Shown here: positions 5,482-8,209 of the stretch, one piece after another | Layout: every line of letters begins with the position of its first letter | Numbering within the stretch: the stretch's first letter is position 1 | Source: CAG-791 sp045117315 | GTDB taxonomy: Bacteria; Bacillota; Clostridia; Lachnospirales; Lachnospiraceae | NCBI GenBank assembly: GCA_045117315.1 | Contig: JBGUNJ010000107.1 | Span: 1-8,209, forward strand | Direction of reading: 5' to 3' | Length of the DNA: 8,209 nt | Notes under the pieces: generated by a model | What the model saw: the letters and a program-made list of their open reading frames with translations, nothing else | Databases searched by the model: none | Told to the model about the DNA's origin: nothing | Program-made: the position numbers and the translations under genes

Positions 5482-6570
5482 ATGGTTTCTAATCAGGTTT
5501 TACAGAATACAATAGAAGGGATAAAAGATATAACACATCTGGAAATCTGTATCATGGATGCGGAAGGAAGAGAAGTTGTGTCTACCGCGCCCGTATTTTC
5601 AGATGCGGTTCATGCAATACCGGATTTTGTTGTATCACCCGCGGATTCACAGTCTGCAGGACCTTTTCAGTTTTTTAAGGTGCTGGAAGAGCAGCAGTTG
5701 GAGTATGTCCTGGTCATCAAGGGAGAAAGCGACAATACTCTGCTGGTGGGAAAGATGGCGGTCTTTCAGCTGCGCGGCCTGATGGCGGCCTTCAAGGAGC
5801 GCTATGACAAGGACAGTTTCATGAAGAATCTGCTTCTGGACAATCTCCTTCTGGTCGATATTTACAGCCGTGCCAAAAAGCTCCGTATAGTACCGGATGT
5901 GTGGCGTGTGGTCATCATCATCGAAAACGGCTCCGACCGCGACAGGAATGTCCTGGAGCTGATGCAGGAATATGTCGGAGTCAGTTCCTCTGATTTTGTC
6001 ACTGCTGTGGACGAAAGCAATGTCGTCATCGTCAAAGAGCTTTCCGACAGCAACAGGGAAAAGGAAATCGAGAAGACGGCGCACGGGATCGAGGATCACC
6101 TTCACAAGATGGGGATCACTGAGATCAGGGTTGCGTACGGCACTGTCGTCGAGGAGATCAAAGAGGTAAGCCGGTCCTTCAAGGAGGCCAAGATGGCTCT
6201 GGATGTCAGCAAGATTTTCTTTGAGGACAGGACTGTCATCGCCTATAATGAGCTCGGAATCGGGCGCCTGATCTATCAGCTCCCGATCCCGCTCTGCAAG
6301 ATGTTTATCCGTGAGATCTTCAAGGGGAAAAACCCGGACGATTTCGATCAGGAGACGCTGACCACCATCAACAAGTTCTTCGAAAACAGCCTGAATGTGT
6401 CGGAGACTTCACGTCAGCTCTTTATCCACAGGAATACGCTGGTCTACAGGCTGGACAAACTCCAGAAGAGCACAGGCCTGGATCTGCGTGTCTTTGAGGA
6501 TGCCATTACATTCAAGATCGCTCTCATGGTCGTCAAATACATGAAGTACATGGAGCAGTATGATTTCTGA
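5482..6570 (+). CDS. CdaR/PucR-type transcriptional regulator
   Basis: This is a 362-residue DNA-binding regulator. Residues about 1-130 resemble the sugar-diacid/ligand-sensing N-terminal domain of CdaR-like proteins. About 138-255 look like the degenerate GGDEF-like middle domain (RVAYGTVVEEIKEVSRSFKEA, then KMALDV). About 292-350 form the PucR-type helix-turn-helix, with the hallmark LNVSETSRQLFIHRNTLVYR followed by LDKLQKSTGLDL. CdaR itself activates sugar-diacid uptake and use, but no such genes lie nearby, so the ligand here is unknown. The ATG at 5482 is preferred over an upstream TTG (5440) and GTG (5473): AGGAAAGAG (5465-5473) precedes it and the family N-terminus starts there. The end of the gene overlaps a large direct repeat. 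Confidence 0.85.
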   Translation: MVSNQVLQNTIEGIKDITHLEICIMDAEGREVVSTAPVFSDAVHAIPDFVVSPADSQSAGPFQFFKVLEEQQLEYVLVIKGESDNTLLVGKMAVFQLRGLMAAFKERYDKDSFMKNLLLDNLLLVDIYSRAKKLRIVPDVWRVVIIIENGSDRDRNVLELMQEYVGVSSSDFVTAVDESNVVIVKELSDSNREKEIEKTAHGIEDHLHKMGITEIRVAYGTVVEEIKEVSRSFKEAKMALDVSKIFFEDRTVIAYNELGIGRLIYQLPIPLCKMFIREIFKGKNPDDFDQETLTTINKFFENSLNVSETSRQLFIHRNTLVYRLDKLQKSTGLDLRVFEDAITFKIALMVVKYMKYMEQYDF

Positions 6571-6713
6571 CGGTCCGTCTTTTTGCGGCGGCGCGCGGGG
6601 CGCGTCAGCGTCAGCGCTGCAATTCGGACGGAAGAGATTTGATTTCTGACAGCCGGTTTTTGCGGCAGCGTGCCAGGGGCGCGTCGGCGTTACGATTCGG
6701 ACGGCAGATTATT
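6561..6713 (+). repeat. Imperfect 79-bp direct repeat starting inside the end of the regulator gene
   Basis: Copy A is 6561-6639 and copy B about 6640-6713. Both open with the same 11 bases (TGATTTCTGAC), which in copy A include the last Phe codon and the TGA stop. They share further blocks: TTTTTGCGGC, GGGGCGCGTC and ATTCGGACGG. A 7-base difference coincides with a small GTCAGC duplication in copy A. Each copy can form a stem: TCCGTC/GACGGA (6574-6579/6627-6632) in A and GCCG/CGGC (6652-6655/6702-6705) in B. The repeat fills nearly the entire spacer to the next gene. Confidence 0.85.
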
Positions 6714-6717
6714 TAAC

Positions 6718-6740
6718 AGGAGGTTTTAGTTACAGATATG
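6718..6740 (+). promoter_or_regulatory. Perfect RBS with long spacing to the protease ATG
   Basis: AGGAGG (6718-6723) is the only strong ribosome binding site here, but it is 14 bases from the ATG at 6738, longer than the usual 5-9. No in-frame ATG, GTG or TTG lies closer. The next in-frame ATG (6753) has GAAGGA three bases before it. The start is therefore probably 6738 but could be 6753. Confidence 0.6.
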
Positions 6741-8081
6741 GACGAAGGAAATATGTATTCAGCAGGTCAGGATCCACAGGCACAGCAGCCTCAGCAGTTT
6801 GGACAGGCTCCGGGCGGTATCCCGCAGCCGCAGTCCGGCGGATACCCTGAATACAGGCAGATCCTTGAAGGAAAGAGGAAGAAAGGCGGATGGACCGGAA
6901 AAGCGGGATTCTTTATTCTGGGACTGGCAGCGGGAATCGCGCTGCTCTTTGTCGCCGCGCGGCTGTTCCCCATGCACATTGGCGCCACACAGTCGGGAGA
7001 TTATTCAGAGGACGGATCCGTGGTGAACCGGGACTCCATGAATAAGCTGGATGTTCTCGAGCAGTATATCAGGGAGTATTACTATGAGCCGGAGGACATA
7101 AAGGAAGAGACTCTGGAAAACGGCATGTACAAGGGACTCATGAGTTCATTGGGAGACCCCTATACCGAGTACTATACCAAAGACGAGTACAAGTCACTCA
7201 CTGAGGACACCACGGGAATTTATAAAGGAATCGGTGCTTATATCGGCCTGCAGGAGGGGACAGGAGCCCCCATGTTCACCAGTATCATGCCCGGGACACC
7301 GGCAGAGGAAGCCGGACTGAAGGCAGGTGATATCATCTGCGAAGTCAATGGGACCGATACCCTGTCAATGTCCACGTCAGACGTGGCCAGCCTGGTCAAG
7401 GGCGAGGAAGGGACCACGGTAGATATCAAGGTCTCCCGGGACGGCCAGTATATCAATGTGACGGCTACCCGCAGGACGATCAATGTCCCCACGGTCGATT
7501 CCAAAATGCTTGACGGCAAGATCGGCTATCTGGCGATCACACAGTTTGATGATGTGACTCCCGCCCAGTTTGATGAAAACCTGGCGGAACTCAAAAAGCA
7601 GGGCATGACATCTCTGATCATCGACCTGAGGAACAACCCCGGAGGAACTGTCTCCGCTGTCACCCAGATCGCTTCCGAGCTTCTTCCCGAAGGACTCATT
7701 TTCTACATGGAGGACAAAAACGGCAGGCGCGAGGAGTATAAGTGCCCCGGCGCGGATTTCGACCTGCCTCTGGCGGTTCTCGTGAATGAGTACTCGGCAA
7801 GCGCTTCCGAGATCCTCTCGGGCGCGATCCAGGATGCCGGAATCGGCAAGCTTGTCGGAGTGACTACTTACGGCAAGGGCATCGTCCAGAACCTCTACCC
7901 CCTGGATGACGGCACTGCTGTCAAGATTACCGTTGCGGATTATTACACCCGCGGAGGACGCAATATTCACAAGGTGGGCATTGAACCTGATGTCGTCGTC
8001 GAATACGACTCCGAGGCATTTGAGAAGGACGGCACGGACAATCAGCTCGAAAAGGCAAAAGAGATCGTGACCGGAAAGTAA
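6738..8081 (+). CDS. S41 C-terminal processing protease (CtpA/CtpB type)
   Basis: This 447-residue membrane-anchored serine protease cleaves proteins near their C-termini at the outer face of the membrane. Residues 1-50 are a Gln/Pro/Gly-rich cytoplasmic tail ending in basic GKRKKGG. A single transmembrane helix spans about 56-77. About 105-155 is the N-terminal S41 helical segment (LGDPYTEYY). A PDZ domain lies at about 158-245, with the substrate-binding region near PGTPAEEAGLKAGD. The protease core is about 250-425, with LRNNPGG at 297-303. The catalytic Ser355 sits in YSASASE, and Lys380 and Gln384 sit in GKGIVQ. The 25-residue Ser-to-Lys and 4-residue Lys-to-Gln spacings match Bacillus CtpB. 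In Bacillus, CtpB acts in sporulation signalling; other Ctp proteins process envelope proteins. The substrate here is unknown. No clear promoter or U-tract terminator was found. Confidence 0.93.
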   Translation: MDEGNMYSAGQDPQAQQPQQFGQAPGGIPQPQSGGYPEYRQILEGKRKKGGWTGKAGFFILGLAAGIALLFVAARLFPMHIGATQSGDYSEDGSVVNRDSMNKLDVLEQYIREYYYEPEDIKEETLENGMYKGLMSSLGDPYTEYYTKDEYKSLTEDTTGIYKGIGAYIGLQEGTGAPMFTSIMPGTPAEEAGLKAGDIICEVNGTDTLSMSTSDVASLVKGEEGTTVDIKVSRDGQYINVTATRRTINVPTVDSKMLDGKIGYLAITQFDDVTPAQFDENLAELKKQGMTSLIIDLRNNPGGTVSAVTQIASELLPEGLIFYMEDKNGRREEYKCPGADFDLPLAVLVNEYSASASEILSGAIQDAGIGKLVGVTTYGKGIVQNLYPLDDGTAVKITVADYYTRGGRNIHKVGIEPDVVVEYDSEAFEKDGTDNQLEKAKEIVTGK

Positions 8082-8124
8082 AAAACGGTCACGCCCGCAT
8101 GGCAGAAGAAAATGTGACCGGAAA
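8067..8124. repeat. Three-arm repeat at the protease gene end (two direct copies, one inverted)
   Basis: GTGACCGGAAA occurs at 8067-8077, inside the last codons, and again at 8114-8124. Between them lies CGGTCAC (8086-8092), the reverse complement of the first seven bases of both. The middle arm can pair with either the left arm, forming a hairpin around the stop codon, or the right arm, but not both. No T-run follows either stem. Confidence 0.75.
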
Positions 8125-8126
8125 TT

Positions 8127-8148
8127 CAAGACTCGCTCGCGAGTCTTG
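8127..8148. repeat. Perfect 10-bp palindromic hairpin
   Basis: CAAGACTCGC (8127-8136) is the exact reverse complement of GCGAGTCTTG (8139-8148), with two bases between. In RNA this would be about nine pairs with a CTCG loop. No T-run follows. It sits two bases after the three-arm repeat. Confidence 0.8.
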
Positions 8149-8155
8149 CGCGCCG

Positions 8156-8208
8156 GATGCGGGTTGACATGTCTTGTTTTTCAAAGACATGTCAACATCT
8201 TCCGCATC
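8156..8208. repeat. Nested inverted repeat (7 bp outer, 13 bp inner)
   Basis: The outer stem pairs GATGCGG (8156-8162) with CCGCATC (8202-8208). Directly inside, GTTGACATGTCTT (8163-8175) pairs perfectly with AAGACATGTCAAC (8184-8196) around an 8-nt T-rich loop, with a 5-nt bulge (8197-8201) on the right side only. It is 20 base pairs in all and reaches the window edge. It resembles the left-edge hairpins in design but not in sequence. Confidence 0.8.
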
Positions 8209-8209
8209 G

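Noticed and set aside
8163..8209. The right-edge hairpin as an intrinsic terminator for the protease gene
   Set aside because: The T-run is in the loop, not after the stem, so the standard terminator form is absent on the + strand.

Overview
The window looks like chromosomal DNA of a Gram-positive anaerobe of the Clostridia, most likely a Lachnospiraceae-type gut Firmicute. This rests on the Firmicute-type tRNA-Gln, strong AGGAGG-like ribosome binding sites, SigA-like promoters, moderate GC content, an amidase_6 enzyme joined to cell-wall-binding repeats, and the presence of CvfB, a CdaR/PucR-type regulator and a CtpA/CtpB-type S41 protease. The genus cannot be named from the sequence. No phage, transposon, CRISPR or plasmid gene was seen.

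Layout: 1-134 holds three successive inverted repeats and no gene. 141-228 is an A-rich purine tract just ahead of a good promoter (231-259) for tRNA-Gln(CTG) (301-373), which ends in a clear intrinsic terminator (384-430). 431-808 is non-coding and contains two GC-rich stem-loops. A second good promoter (809-837) starts a leader of about 250 nt with two perfect hairpins directly before the ribosome binding site of a secreted amidase_6/cell-wall-binding protein, which starts at a TTG (1100-3148). Next come a bacterial acyl-ACP thioesterase (3449-4204), the S1-domain RNA-binding protein CvfB (4390-5223) with its own terminator (5234-5265), a CdaR-type transcriptional regulator (5482-6570) and a membrane-anchored S41 C-terminal processing protease (6738-8081). 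The window ends in more inverted repeats (8067-8208).

All five protein genes are on the + strand, but the gaps (about 160-300 bp) and internal terminators suggest mostly independent transcription units rather than one operon. The amidase and the protease both act at the cell surface. The thioesterase releases free fatty acids from acyl-ACP, CvfB is an RNA-binding regulator, and the CdaR-like protein is a ligand-responsive DNA-binding regulator. No shared pathway is evident.

The most unusual signal is in the spacers. At four of the five protein genes the last coding bases, with or next to the stop codon, form the first copy of a short direct repeat that recurs just downstream (3142-3236, 4201-4233, 6561-6713, 8067-8124). 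In addition, long perfect inverted repeats with unrelated sequences cluster at both window ends. Neither pattern is explained by the genes.
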